In this document: positions 16,470-25,471 of the stretch, one piece after another
How the letters are laid out: every line of letters starts with the position of its first letter
How positions within the stretch are numbered: position 1 is the stretch's first letter
Source of the DNA: an uncultured Prevotellaceae bacterium
Lineage (GTDB): Bacteria; Bacteroidota; Bacteroidia; Bacteroidales; Bacteroidaceae
Assembly (NCBI GenBank): GCA_947168045.1
Contig: CAMVKN010000007.1
Span: 27,804-91,803, forward strand
Direction: 5' to 3'
Length of the DNA: 64,000 nt
The notes under the pieces: generated by a model
Seen by the model: the letters and a program-made list of their open reading frames with translations, nothing else
What the model was told of the DNA's origin: nothing
The model's database searches: none
Made by a program: the position numbers and the translations under genes

Positions 16470-17381
16470 TTAAGTAGAAGGGGTGAGCTGCCGTCCCTGG
16501 CGTCCACGGATGAAGTCGACAATGCCATTGAGAACGGCCTTTGCTTGTTTTGTCTGGCGTTTGAAAAGATGTTTCAGCAGGTCTCGTGGGGCGACGATGA
16601 GCATCAGGTAGAGGTAGGTGAGGTAACGGCGGGGACTGTTCACGTTGCGACGTGCAAAAAGAAGTCGATTGCGTGTGACATAGTATGTCCTTAGTGGACT
16701 GCCCTGCCCAGTGGTACGGCTTTCTTTGTGAAAGATGGTAGATGCGGGGTCGTACCAGATGTCGTACCCTGCTGAGTGGAAACGTACCGACCAGTCAATC
16801 TCCTCGTAATAGAGAAAGTAGGCTTCGGGCATGGTTCCTGCCTTGGAAATCGCTTCGCGTCGTACCATCATGGCTGCTCCGTGGGCATAGGGAGTGGGGT
16901 GGGGGGTGTCATGTTGTCCGTGGTCAGCTTCGCCGAGGCCAATGGTGCTGTTGCGTAGTGTGACAGGGGACAACGGGGTGAAACCAGCAAACTGGATAGG
17001 ATGGTCGTCCCACGAGAAGCGTATCTTGGGACACACGATGGCAGTGGATGGCTGTGCTTCCAGCCGGCGGATGAGTGGCTGAAACCAGTTCGTGCCATCC
17101 TCGGCTGTCGGCGGGAACAGCGTGTCGTTATTGACAAAGAAGAGATACTCTCCAGTGGCGGCTTCAATTCCCAGGTTATTGCCACCAGCGAAGCCCAAGT
17201 TCTTGGGGCTGCGAATCACGGTGACAGCGGGATGACGCTGTCTCAGGATGGCGGCTTCATCATTGGCTGAGCCATTGTCAACAACAATGACTTCCATACC
17301 ATCCATAGGAGGAATGGAAGCCAGCATGGCACTGGTATCATCCAGCCCATTGTAGTTGACTGTGATGATAGATAGTGTCAT
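16470..17381 (-). CDS. GT2 family glycosyltransferase (WbbL/rhamnosyltransferase-like)
   Basis: A 303-residue enzyme opening MTLSIITVNYNGLDDTSAML, with VIVVDNGSANDE, NLGFAGGNNLGI and FFVNNDTLFP, where the DxD position is NND. This set of motifs is characteristic of the WbbL/RfbF-like rhamnosyltransferase branch. A second half with YFLYYEEIDWSVRFHSAGY supports it. The presence of rfbC at 29.4 kb makes dTDP-rhamnose a plausible donor, but that is inference. The ATG overlaps the stop of the upstream polymerase/ligase gene by 4 nt (ATGA). Confidence 0.93.
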   Translation of the reverse strand: MTLSIITVNYNGLDDTSAMLASIPPMDGMEVIVVDNGSANDEAAILRQRHPAVTVIRSPKNLGFAGGNNLGIEAATGEYLFFVNNDTLFPPTAEDGTNWFQPLIRRLEAQPSTAIVCPKIRFSWDDHPIQFAGFTPLSPVTLRNSTIGLGEADHGQHDTPHPTPYAHGAAMMVRREAISKAGTMPEAYFLYYEEIDWSVRFHSAGYDIWYDPASTIFHKESRTTGQGSPLRTYYVTRNRLLFARRNVNSPRRYLTYLYLMLIVAPRDLLKHLFKRQTKQAKAVLNGIVDFIRGRQGRQLTPST

Positions 17382-18871
17382 CGTAGTTTGCCGTTCTGCC
17401 TGTCAATAAGCTTCTCCTCGTATGCTATCCATTCTTTTTCAATGTAGGGCAATACGTAGACAAGGCTTAGACCACCATAGAAAACGAAGCAATTGGGGAA
17501 CTGCATGAGTACCTGGTTGCCATAGCCGCCTAACTGCATGGCCGCGAAGCCACAGGCTAATCCAGCTCCTATTCCTCGCAATGAGGAACTGGTAAGCTTG
17601 AACATGATGATACGGCTTGCGCCCAAGAACATGAGAAGCGTGGTGATGAGGAAGATGTTGATGCCCACAATACCCGTGTGAATCCAGATGTAGACGTACT
17701 CGGAGTCAGGCGGGATGGTGTTCATCACATAATACTTGTGATTGCCTGCCATGGAGCCGGGCTTCATGCCAATGCCGATGCCGAAGGGAGCGTCACGCAT
17801 GTATTTCTTCATGACCTCTTGGTTGGCGTCACGTGCTCCGGCGGAAGCGTCGTCCTTGTTAAACATAGAACGCATGCGCCGAATCATCTGGTTGCCGTCA
17901 CCAATCTTTGTGAAAGCGAGCATGCCGACAAAGATAACGCCAAGCACACCAATGGTAGCAGTCATCTTGACTGACTTTGACAGGACGGCATAGACCATGA
18001 AGCCAAAGATAAAGCATGCCAGGGCCGTGCGCGTGCCGGTGGAGAAAAATCCCCAGATAAGTGCCAGACCGATGATGAAACATGGAATGCGGTGCTTCCA
18101 GACCTTCATGGTCAGGCCGAAGATGAGGAAGGCCACTGAGGTGCAGGCCATGCCAATACCCGCTGCGGCAGCATCAGTATAAATCGACAGGTAGCGGATC
18201 AGGGTGCCTGCTTGCAGGATGTGCGTCTTGCGGCCGGGACCCTCCATGAACTCATTTTCTAGTGCGGTAAAGCCGAGAATCTTCTGCTTCAGCAGCCAGA
18301 GGACAGAGAAGAGTGCGAGCCCTCCCCATAGGAAGATGTAGCTGACAAGCTTGTTCGGGGCGTTGATATAGATGGTGAACACCAGGAAGGCATACATGAG
18401 CTGGAAGGCCATCATGCGCGCTCCAGTAAGCCAGGTGGGAATGTCCCATGCCATGTTACAGGTGTCGTTCATGACTTGCAGGATGATGAAGAAGCACCAG
18501 ATGACAAGTGCCGAAAACATGATGTTCAAAGAGGCATCGAACTTCGTGCCCTTGACATCCATAATGACCATTGCCAGCAGCAGGATTTCCAACGCCTCAT
18601 TGTAGAGAGAGGTCGGAATGCCGTCAGGCCAGGGCAGGGCCTTCATGGATACGAGGTAGTTCACGACGACCAGTACCCAGAACGTGAACATCCTGTAGCG
18701 GAAGGACGTGATGACGGCAGCAATGACGGCCGGTATCACGCAAATGGTAGCAAAAGCCCCAAAGCCAGATGTGTAGAACTGAAGGAGGGCAAAAGCGAAG
18801 AGGAGGAGGAGTAAGACCATCCTTCCTCCCCCCATTTCGCTAATGTTAGGACGATATGACGCGCTGTTCAT
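17378..18871 (-). CDS. O-antigen ligase/polymerase-like membrane protein
   Basis: A 497-residue protein with roughly 10-12 hydrophobic segments and a large extracytoplasmic loop (about 300-380) between IGDGNQMIRRMRSM and the helix around VGINIFLITTLLMFLG. The loop contains RDAPFGIGIGMKPG and PPDSEYVYIWIHTGIVG; this PFGxGxG...D(S/N)xY pattern is typical of the Wzy_C/WaaL family. It either polymerises repeat units or ligates glycan onto a lipid carrier in the periplasm; these roles cannot be separated by sequence. It lies between the copolymerase and a GT2 gene in operon A. Confidence 0.9.
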   Translation of the reverse strand: MNSASYRPNISEMGGGRMVLLLLLFAFALLQFYTSGFGAFATICVIPAVIAAVITSFRYRMFTFWVLVVVNYLVSMKALPWPDGIPTSLYNEALEILLLAMVIMDVKGTKFDASLNIMFSALVIWCFFIILQVMNDTCNMAWDIPTWLTGARMMAFQLMYAFLVFTIYINAPNKLVSYIFLWGGLALFSVLWLLKQKILGFTALENEFMEGPGRKTHILQAGTLIRYLSIYTDAAAAGIGMACTSVAFLIFGLTMKVWKHRIPCFIIGLALIWGFFSTGTRTALACFIFGFMVYAVLSKSVKMTATIGVLGVIFVGMLAFTKIGDGNQMIRRMRSMFNKDDASAGARDANQEVMKKYMRDAPFGIGIGMKPGSMAGNHKYYVMNTIPPDSEYVYIWIHTGIVGINIFLITTLLMFLGASRIIMFKLTSSSLRGIGAGLACGFAAMQLGGYGNQVLMQFPNCFVFYGGLSLVYVLPYIEKEWIAYEEKLIDRQNGKLR

Positions 18872-18878
18872 CTATTCG

Positions 18879-21050
18879 TTATTTGGCCCTGTTGTTCTCC
18901 ACGGCTGTCAGGCCGAGCTGCGATATACGATAGACGAAATTGTTGAAGCGGGTGTAAGGTGGCAGCTGGCCGACGAACTCCTCTACTGCGTAGCGCTGGG
19001 CCTCGGTGAGGTACATGTAGAGGCTGTCCTTGTTCTCCAAGCGTGCCTCCAGCTCCTTGAGCGCCTTCTGGTCCACATCCTTCCACGTGCGGTTGGCGCG
19101 AGTCACCATCAGGTTGATGGTGCCCATGTTGAGCAGTGCCGTGGAGATGGTGTTCTCGTCAAGGTTGGGATACTCCACGATGGCTATCTCGCTGGGCAGG
19201 ATGTCGGGGCAGAGGTCCTTGATGTCCTTAGCCATGACGTAGCGGCTGTCATCAGCCAGGAAGTCTTCGTCGTAGGTCAGGCGACGCACCTGGAGACCGA
19301 TGCTGAGCCAGTAGTTCTCCAGCTCCTCGGCCAGATGGCTCTTGCCATTGCCGGCATCCGTTGACAGCAGGTTGAGCACGTTCTGCTGTCCCTGCTTGAA
19401 GTTGGGCAACAGGGCCTTGCTCAGCTGGCGCAGCGCCATGTCGCTGATGGTCTTGTTGAAGCGGCGGTAGCGCATCGTGCTCTCGCGGGGATAGCAGCCC
19501 AGCACCGGCACCTTCGTGATACGCTCTGAACGCATGCGGTCGCGCAGCGTGCGGTCGAGCATCTCAATGATGAAGAAGTAGAGTGCTGTGAAGAAGAAGG
19601 TCAGCAAGAAGGCACCCAGCAGAATCATCATGCGGTTGGTAGGCTGGGCATTGAGCGGGAACACCGGCGGGTTGAGCTGCTTCAGCGTAGCCGTTGACAT
19701 CTGCAGGTTGCGCTGGCGCAGACGGGCAGCGTTGAGGGCTTTCAGCATCTCCATGTAGTTACCCTCGATGAAGCCGATGTGGCGGGCCTTGCGGTCGAGG
19801 GTGGCTCCTAACGGTGAGTAGAACTTGTACTGGTCGTCAATGCGTGCACGCATGTACTCCCAGACACCAATCTCAGCCTTCGTCTGCTCGCGGAGGATGA
19901 GCTGGTCGAGCCACTTGTCAATGAGGTCCTTGGCCCTGACACCAGTCTCAGTGTTATAGGTGGCGGCCTCGATGGTGGCCGTATACTGTTTCACCTCATC
20001 GGTAGCGGCGGCAAGCTCGCGTTCAGCCTTGGCCAGTTCCAGTTGTGCCTCAGTGTTGTTGCCACCATTCTCGCTGTTCATCAGCTTGAGGTTGGCGATA
20101 CGTGACTGGAGACGAGAGATGTCGCGCACCAGAGCAGTGAAGTGCTGGTTGGACTCGATAATCTTCTGGCGGTCACCCAGCTGGCGTTTGTAGAAGTTGA
20201 TAAGGGCATCGGTCGTGGCCTGCCTCTTCCTCAAGTCGTTCTCGGTAGACTGCTGGCCCATCTCAAGTATTGTCAGCTGCTTGGTCTGCTCACCGTAGTT
20301 GATGATACGGTGTTTGACGTTGTAGCGAATCAGGTCCTGCTCGGCGGCATTGAGCACCTTGCTCAGCTTGGCCACCTCACGCTCGAAGAACTTGATGACG
20401 TTGAGCGTCTCGCCGTAGCGCAGCTGCTGATACTGGTGGGCAAAGACTTTGTTCAGGATGTCGAGGGTGTTGTAGCAGATGCCGGGGTCGTTGGCCGAGT
20501 AGGCGATGTCAATGATGTCACTCGACTGCAGTCTGACAACCTTCAGGCGGCTGAGGATGCTGCTGACGCTGAAGTAGGGGTGGTTCGTCAGCAGGTTATA
20601 GAGGTAGTTGTCCTGCGAAGGCTTCTCGTAGGCCTTCAGGCGGGCGTATGACTCCTCCTCGTTGTTCTGTACCAACACCTTGACGTCGGCAGGCACGCCT
20701 GCTGAGAGCTGTCTGAAGTGCTCAGCCTGGATATAGTTGTTGTCCTTGTTGGGATTGCCATAAAGCATGCATCGTGCAAAGAGTCGCAATGCCACCTCAT
20801 GGATGGTGTTGTCCGTCTGGATAATCAGCATCAGGTTGGTGATGTTGGTCTGGCCATTGCCACCGCCGGCTCCTAAGCCTTCGATGGAGTAGCCCGTTAT
20901 CATGCCAGTGTAGATGGTCGTGTTGGCATCATAGGTGCGTTCCATATTGCGGGTCAGGAACCACGCAATAATCAAAGCGATGACTGGCAGGATGACCAAA
21001 TACCAGCGTATCTTGTACAAAAATCTGACGATGTACCTAAATATATCCAT
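18879..21050 (-). CDS. Wzc-like polysaccharide copolymerase with degenerate kinase domain
   Basis: A 723-residue protein. A Wzz-type chain-length domain is framed by TM1 (about 14-31) and TM2 (about 475-500, RMMILLGAFLLTFFFTALYF), with a long coiled periplasmic region. The cytoplasmic C-terminus resembles a BY-kinase: Walker A LLSTDAGNGKSHLAEEL is present. The usual Walker A' DxDxR strand is not recognisable (QVRRLTYDEDF), and there is no terminal tyrosine cluster. It probably controls chain length, with weak or no autokinase activity. It lies in operon A upstream of the polymerase/ligase gene. Confidence 0.9.
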   Translation of the reverse strand: MDIFRYIVRFLYKIRWYLVILPVIALIIAWFLTRNMERTYDANTTIYTGMITGYSIEGLGAGGGNGQTNITNLMLIIQTDNTIHEVALRLFARCMLYGNPNKDNNYIQAEHFRQLSAGVPADVKVLVQNNEEESYARLKAYEKPSQDNYLYNLLTNHPYFSVSSILSRLKVVRLQSSDIIDIAYSANDPGICYNTLDILNKVFAHQYQQLRYGETLNVIKFFEREVAKLSKVLNAAEQDLIRYNVKHRIINYGEQTKQLTILEMGQQSTENDLRKRQATTDALINFYKRQLGDRQKIIESNQHFTALVRDISRLQSRIANLKLMNSENGGNNTEAQLELAKAERELAAATDEVKQYTATIEAATYNTETGVRAKDLIDKWLDQLILREQTKAEIGVWEYMRARIDDQYKFYSPLGATLDRKARHIGFIEGNYMEMLKALNAARLRQRNLQMSTATLKQLNPPVFPLNAQPTNRMMILLGAFLLTFFFTALYFFIIEMLDRTLRDRMRSERITKVPVLGCYPRESTMRYRRFNKTISDMALRQLSKALLPNFKQGQQNVLNLLSTDAGNGKSHLAEELENYWLSIGLQVRRLTYDEDFLADDSRYVMAKDIKDLCPDILPSEIAIVEYPNLDENTISTALLNMGTINLMVTRANRTWKDVDQKALKELEARLENKDSLYMYLTEAQRYAVEEFVGQLPPYTRFNNFVYRISQLGLTAVENNRAK

Positions 21051-21074
21051 GGCTTAAGTTGGTTTTTGCATTTG

Positions 21075-22037
21075 TTATTTGTTGGCATTCTCAGCTTTCT
21101 TGGCTTCCTTCTCTTCCTTTTCAGCTTTCTTCAGCTCTTCCATCTCGCGCTTCTGCTGCTCTTCAGCTGCTTTCTTGATGCGCTGCTCCACGGCCTTGTT
21201 CTCACGGGCAATCTGCTTCTCTGATTTCGTCACATTCTCATCGAGCGTAATCTCGGTGGTGGTGTTAGTGATGATAGGCGTGTGGGTCAATATCTCAAGG
21301 GTGAGAATGTCGGTAGTGATGGTGGTCAGAAGATTCTGGTATGCGCCGACGGATGCCTGGCTGCGCTGGCCGGTGTAGGCATAGTCTTCAATGTCGAAGT
21401 TGCCATGGTGGAACTGTTCCTCATTGAGGGCTGATGCACCCTGGTAGATGGCGGCGCTCTCGCCAGCAGTCTTCAGCGCCGTGAGGTTGTTCGTTATCTT
21501 GACATAAAGCGCAGCTATCTGGAGCTTCAGGTTGTCATAGGCACGGTCCTTTTGTATCTGGGCCTGCTCTACAACCATACGCCTGCGCTTGACGGCAGCC
21601 CCGAGGTCCAGGATGTCCTCTAACGGCAGGTTCAGGTTGACACCCACATTCCAGTAGCTTTGCTCGCTTCCCTGGAACTGCATGAACAGTGGGGTGTAGA
21701 CATCTGAGCCGTTGGTCCATGCGTCGGTCTTGCCATAGCTGTAGTTGGCGTGGCCATTGATGTATGAGAAGATGTGTCTCTTCTGCTTGTTCATCTCCGC
21801 CTGTGCTATCTCTTGGTTCTTGGCCAAGAGCAGGATGTCAGGATTGGACTTGGCATTCTCGAAGAGTACAGCCAGGGGGGGGAGCTTGAATGACGAGAAA
21901 TACAAGTCTTTCTCAGCACTGGAGTCGAAGAATCCTGCGCTGATGCCGCTGTCATCTGCCTTGGTCTGGGCGTTCACGCCTGTGGCGACTGTTGCCAGGA
22001 TGGCTGCCAGGATGGTTGTCTTGAATGTTTTTTTCAT
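21075..22037 (-). CDS. Short TolC-family outer membrane protein
   Basis: A 320-residue protein with a signal peptide (MKKTFKTTILAAILATVATGVNA) and helical TolC-like segments (LLAKNQEIAQAEMNKQKRHI; NLPLEDILDLGAAVKRRRMVVEQAQ). It is shorter than typical TolC proteins (about 420-500), apparently one repeat plus a partial second. The last 45 residues are a charged, lysine/glutamate-rich helix that would not fit a barrel. It occupies the place where a Wza-type exporter would be expected, and no Poly_export gene is present. It may therefore be the outer membrane or periplasmic conduit for the glycan, but this is inference from position. Confidence 0.82.
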   Translation of the reverse strand: MKKTFKTTILAAILATVATGVNAQTKADDSGISAGFFDSSAEKDLYFSSFKLPPLAVLFENAKSNPDILLLAKNQEIAQAEMNKQKRHIFSYINGHANYSYGKTDAWTNGSDVYTPLFMQFQGSEQSYWNVGVNLNLPLEDILDLGAAVKRRRMVVEQAQIQKDRAYDNLKLQIAALYVKITNNLTALKTAGESAAIYQGASALNEEQFHHGNFDIEDYAYTGQRSQASVGAYQNLLTTITTDILTLEILTHTPIITNTTTEITLDENVTKSEKQIARENKAVEQRIKKAAEEQQKREMEELKKAEKEEKEAKKAENANK

Positions 22038-22043
22038 GCTGGG

Positions 22044-23255
22044 TTATACATTTTCTTTCTGCACAAAGGCAAACAGTGTGCGGAAGATGATTTTCATGTC
22101 AAGTTTGAAGTTGTATGTCTGACCATAGGTGATGTCGAGCTGCTTGCGCTCCTCTGCCGACATGTTGCCGCCTTTGCCGCGTTCCTCCACCTGCCACAAG
22201 CCCGTGAGGCCGGCGGGTGCCATAAAGCGGTCAATGCTGCTGTCAACGGTAAGCTTCTCGGCCTCATAGAGTGGCAATGGTCTGTTGCCGACCACCGACA
22301 TGTCGCCCTTGAGGATGTTAAACAGCTGCGGCAGCTCGTCGATGCTGTACTTGCGGATGAAGCGCCCCACCTTGGTCACACGCGGGTCGTTCTCAATCTT
22401 CACGAAGGCATTGCTGTTCTCCTCCTCCTTCTGTTTGTTGAAGTCGCTTTCAGCCATGACAAAGTCATCGCCGACGAGCATTGTCTCATCGTCGCTGATC
22501 ATCATCTCTGACTCCATGCCCATGTTGAGCATCATCATTTCAGCTTCATCGCCGAGGGGAGCCGTAATGGTGCTCTTGGTCTCGCCCTCCGGGGCATCGT
22601 TGTGCTCCGCATATTGGTTGTTCGACTTGCTCAGCTCCTTGAGGCGCTCCTCAGCGTCGATATACATGGAACGGAACTTCAGGAAATCGAAAATCTTATA
22701 GTTCGTGCCCACTCGCTTTGACTTGAACAGCACCGGTCCCTTGCTCTCCAGCTTGATGGCAATGGCCGTGATGAGGAGAACGGGCGAGAGGAGGATGATG
22801 CCAATGGACGAGCAGACAATGTCGAAGATGCGTTTCCACAAGGGAATCTGGAAACGCAGGATGCGCTTCTTGGATACCTGTGTGTCGAAGAGCACGCTCT
22901 CCCTGTTGCTGATGAACTGTATCTTTTTGTTCAGTTCTGTTACTGTAGCCTTCGGATCCAGCGTGTCATTGATGCCACACTGCTGATAAACCTGACGTTC
23001 TTCGTTTGTGAGGGGGTCTGTCAGCAGGATGATGTAGAGCCCTTCGCAGTTCTTGCGTAGGTAGGTGATGGCTGTCACGTCTTCCGTGCGGACGTTCTTC
23101 TCGTAAAAGACGATGAAATGCTCATCTTTGACGTGAGGCTTGCAAGCCTCCGCCGCTTCCTTGTAGGTCTTGGCGAAGGTCACCTTCCGGCCGGGTAGAT
23201 ATTTCAGGCGTTCTTCAGTCTGAGGGCTATTTCCTAAGTAAACAACACCTATCAT
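22044..23255 (-). CDS. Undecaprenyl-phosphate sugar-1-phosphate transferase with receiver-like N-terminus
   Basis: A 403-residue priming enzyme. The bacterial sugar transferase domain contains KRIFDIVCSSIGIILLSP (membrane hairpin, about 145-167), SKRVGTNYKIFDFLKFRSM and the catalytic block SIDELPQLFNILKGDMSVVG, then APAGLTGLWQVEERG. It transfers a hexose-1-phosphate to undecaprenyl phosphate, starting the repeat unit. Unlike WcaJ, the N-terminus (1-120) reads like a receiver-fold domain without obvious phosphorylation residues. A 70-residue acidic, Met-rich insert (around MMMLNMGMESEMM) interrupts the catalytic domain. A stand-alone response regulator lies directly upstream, suggesting signalling control. 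Confidence 0.92.
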   Translation of the reverse strand: MIGVVYLGNSPQTEERLKYLPGRKVTFAKTYKEAAEACKPHVKDEHFIVFYEKNVRTEDVTAITYLRKNCEGLYIILLTDPLTNEERQVYQQCGINDTLDPKATVTELNKKIQFISNRESVLFDTQVSKKRILRFQIPLWKRIFDIVCSSIGIILLSPVLLITAIAIKLESKGPVLFKSKRVGTNYKIFDFLKFRSMYIDAEERLKELSKSNNQYAEHNDAPEGETKSTITAPLGDEAEMMMLNMGMESEMMISDDETMLVGDDFVMAESDFNKQKEEENSNAFVKIENDPRVTKVGRFIRKYSIDELPQLFNILKGDMSVVGNRPLPLYEAEKLTVDSSIDRFMAPAGLTGLWQVEERGKGGNMSAEERKQLDITYGQTYNFKLDMKIIFRTLFAFVQKENV

Positions 23256-23273
23256 AACGTTGCTAAAGGGGCT

Positions 23274-23642
23274 TTAGTTGGGAAGAATTTTCTTGACGCG
23301 TATCTTGAGTTCCATCGGGTTAAATGGTTTCACGATATAGTCCTCGGCGCCTATCTCCAACAGGCGGATACGTTCGCTGGTAGAGTCCTCGCTGGAAAGC
23401 ATGATGACGGGAATGTGGCGGAACAGCTCGTTTTGCTTGATCCACTCCAGGAAATCGTCGCCGCGCATGCCCGGCATGCGGATATCTGAGATAATCAGGT
23501 CCGGAGTGTTTCCTGCTTGGAGCCATTTCACGCCCTGCAGTCCGTCAGGAAGCCACTGCACTTCGTAATCGCTCATCAGGTAGATGGAAAGGACTTTCGC
23601 TATAGTCTCTTTGTCATCAAGAATCAATATCTTTTTTTTCAT
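23274..23642 (-). CDS. Stand-alone response regulator receiver protein
   Basis: A 122-residue CheY-like protein with only a receiver domain. It has the acidic pair D9-D10, the phospho-acceptor D53 (DLIISDIRMPG), S83/S84 and K105 (YIVKPFNP). It has no output domain. It is the first gene of operon A, 18 nt before the priming transferase, which itself carries a receiver-like N-terminus. A direct protein-protein role in switching polysaccharide synthesis is plausible. No histidine kinase gene is in the window. Confidence 0.95.
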   Translation of the reverse strand: MKKKILILDDKETIAKVLSIYLMSDYEVQWLPDGLQGVKWLQAGNTPDLIISDIRMPGMRGDDFLEWIKQNELFRHIPVIMLSSEDSTSERIRLLEIGAEDYIVKPFNPMELKIRVKKILPN

Positions 23643-23682
23643 ATATATGATTATTATTTGCTTACGTATAGCTTTCCAATGT

Positions 23683-23691
23683 GCAAAGGTA
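23683..23691 (-). promoter_or_regulatory. -7 element for operon A
   Basis: The minus strand reads TACCTTTGC, with a TTTG at 23,714-23,717 (22-nt spacing). It lies about 40 nt upstream of the response regulator ATG. Confidence 0.72.
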
Positions 23692-23825
23692 TGAAAAATA
23701 TTTTAATTGAACACAAATAATGCAGAAATTTTTTTTTTTTTTGCGTTTTTCCTTGCATAATACAAAAAAAAGAGGGAAATTTGCACGTTGTAAAGATAAA
23801 AACCTAATTATTCTAAACTAAAAAC

Positions 23826-25325
23826 ATGGCAGTTAGATATCTTTTAGGATTTGATGTCGGCAGCTCGTCTGTCAAGGCGTCATTGGTTAATGCCGACAGT
23901 GGCAAGTGTGTGTCTTCAGCGTTCTTTCCTGAGAAAGAAGCTCCCATCATGGCCGTCAAGGCGGGGTGGGCCGAACAGGAACCTGACTCATGGTGGCAGT
24001 ATGCCAAGCAGGCGCTGCAGAAAATCATGGCTGAAGGCCAAGTGAAAGGCGAGGACATTGCAGCCATTGGCATCTCCTATCAGATGCATGGTCTGGTGTG
24101 TGTCGGCAAGGACCTGAAGCCCTTGCGCCCCGCCATCATCTGGTGCGACTCGCGTGCAGTGCCATACGGCGAGCGTGCGTTCAATGACCTGGGAGCTGAA
24201 AGGTGTCTCACACATCTGCTCAACTCGCCGGGCAACTTCACCGCTGCCAAGCTGGCGTGGGTGAAGGAGAACGAGCCTGAGGTCTATAATAATATATATA
24301 AAATAATGTTACCGGGCGACTATATCGCCATGCGCCTCAGCGGCGTGCCCAACACCACGGTGAGCGGATTGTCTGAAGGCATGTTCTGGGACTTCAAGGA
24401 GAACGGCGTGGCCCAGTTCCTGCTTGACTACTATGGCATACCTGCATCGTTCATACCTGACATCGTCCCCACCTTCTCAGAACAGAGCGTCGTCAGCCAG
24501 AACGCAGCTCAGGAACTGGGACTGAAGGCTGGTACGCCCATCACCTATCGTGGCGGTGACCAGCCGAACAACGCCCTCTCGCTGAATGTGTTCGAACCGG
24601 GTGAGATAGCAGCCACGGCAGGCACCAGCGGCGTGGTCTATGGCGTGTTGGGTGAGGTGAACTACGACCCGAAGAGCCGTGTGAACACCTTCGCACATGT
24701 GAACCACCAGGGTAATCTCAAATCTCAAACCCGCCTTGGCGTCCTTCTTTGCATCAATGGCACGGGCATCCTCAATGCCTGGATGCATCGCAATGTCACC
24801 TTCGACATGGGTTATGCCGAGATGAACGACCTGGCAGCGCAGGCTCCCATTGGCAGCGACGGCGTCTGCATCATGCCCTTTGGCAATGGCGCCGAGCGCG
24901 TGCTGCAGAACAAGGAGCTGGGGTGCAGCTTCCACGGCATCAACTTCAACAAGCACAGCCGTGCCCACCTCGTGCGTGCCGCTCAGGAAGGCATCGTCTT
25001 CAGCTTCTGCTATGGCATGGAGATTATGCAGCAGATGGGCATGGACATCCAGAAAATCCATGCCGGGCGTGCCAACATGTTCCTCTCGCCGCTTTTCCGC
25101 AACACCCTGGCTGGTGTCAGCGGTGCCACCATCGAGCTCTACGAGACCGACGGCTCCGTCGGCGCTGCCAAGGGCGCTGGCATCGGCGCAGGCATCTATG
25201 CTGACCACAACGAGGCGTTTGCCACACTCGAGAAGCTGCAGGTTATCGAGCCCGATGCAGCCCATCGTGATGACTACCGCCAGGCTTACGAGAACTGGAA
25301 GAACCAGCTCCAAAGCATGATTTGA
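23826..25325 (+). CDS. xylB: Xylulokinase
   Basis: A 499-residue FGGY sugar kinase: N-terminal GFDVGSSSVKASL phosphate-binding loop, AIGISYQMHGLV, PAIIWCDSRA, and the C-terminal ATP site AATAGTSGVVYGV and GAAKGAGIGAGI. It phosphorylates D-xylulose to xylulose-5-phosphate in the cytoplasm. Xylose isomerase follows on the same strand, though with its own promoter. Residues of about 296-302 (QGNLKSQ) are encoded by a period-7 aatctcaaatctcaa sequence identical to the intergenic repeats, in frame, in a surface-like loop before the conserved TRLGVLLCINGTG. Confidence 0.97.
   Translation: MAVRYLLGFDVGSSSVKASLVNADSGKCVSSAFFPEKEAPIMAVKAGWAEQEPDSWWQYAKQALQKIMAEGQVKGEDIAAIGISYQMHGLVCVGKDLKPLRPAIIWCDSRAVPYGERAFNDLGAERCLTHLLNSPGNFTAAKLAWVKENEPEVYNNIYKIMLPGDYIAMRLSGVPNTTVSGLSEGMFWDFKENGVAQFLLDYYGIPASFIPDIVPTFSEQSVVSQNAAQELGLKAGTPITYRGGDQPNNALSLNVFEPGEIAATAGTSGVVYGVLGEVNYDPKSRVNTFAHVNHQGNLKSQTRLGVLLCINGTGILNAWMHRNVTFDMGYAEMNDLAAQAPIGSDGVCIMPFGNGAERVLQNKELGCSFHGINFNKHSRAHLVRAAQEGIVFSFCYGMEIMQQMGMDIQKIHAGRANMFLSPLFRNTLAGVSGATIELYETDGSVGAAKGAGIGAGIYADHNEAFATLEKLQVIEPDAAHRDDYRQAYENWKNQLQSMI
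24713..24731 (+). repeat. In-frame heptamer repeat inside xylB
   Basis: aatctcaaatctcaaa is two to three period-7 units of the AAATCTC intergenic family, embedded in frame and encoding NLKSQ. It lies on the coding strand of xylB. Confidence 0.7.
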
Positions 25326-25401
25326 TGTTACCGCCGGGCGGAATGATATAATTTGAAAAGAATATGAAACATCTGTGTGCTGCAGGTTAGTTTTTTTTCC
25401 G

Positions 25402-25410
25402 TAATTTTGC
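25402..25410 (+). promoter_or_regulatory. -7 element for xylA
   Basis: TAATTTTGC (TAnnTTTG) lies 62 nt upstream of the xylA ATG, in the 146-bp gap after xylB. Confidence 0.65.
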
Positions 25411-25471
25411 AGCCAAGATATAAGATGCCACAGGGCAACGACAATTATTTTGTTTAAATAAATAATACACA

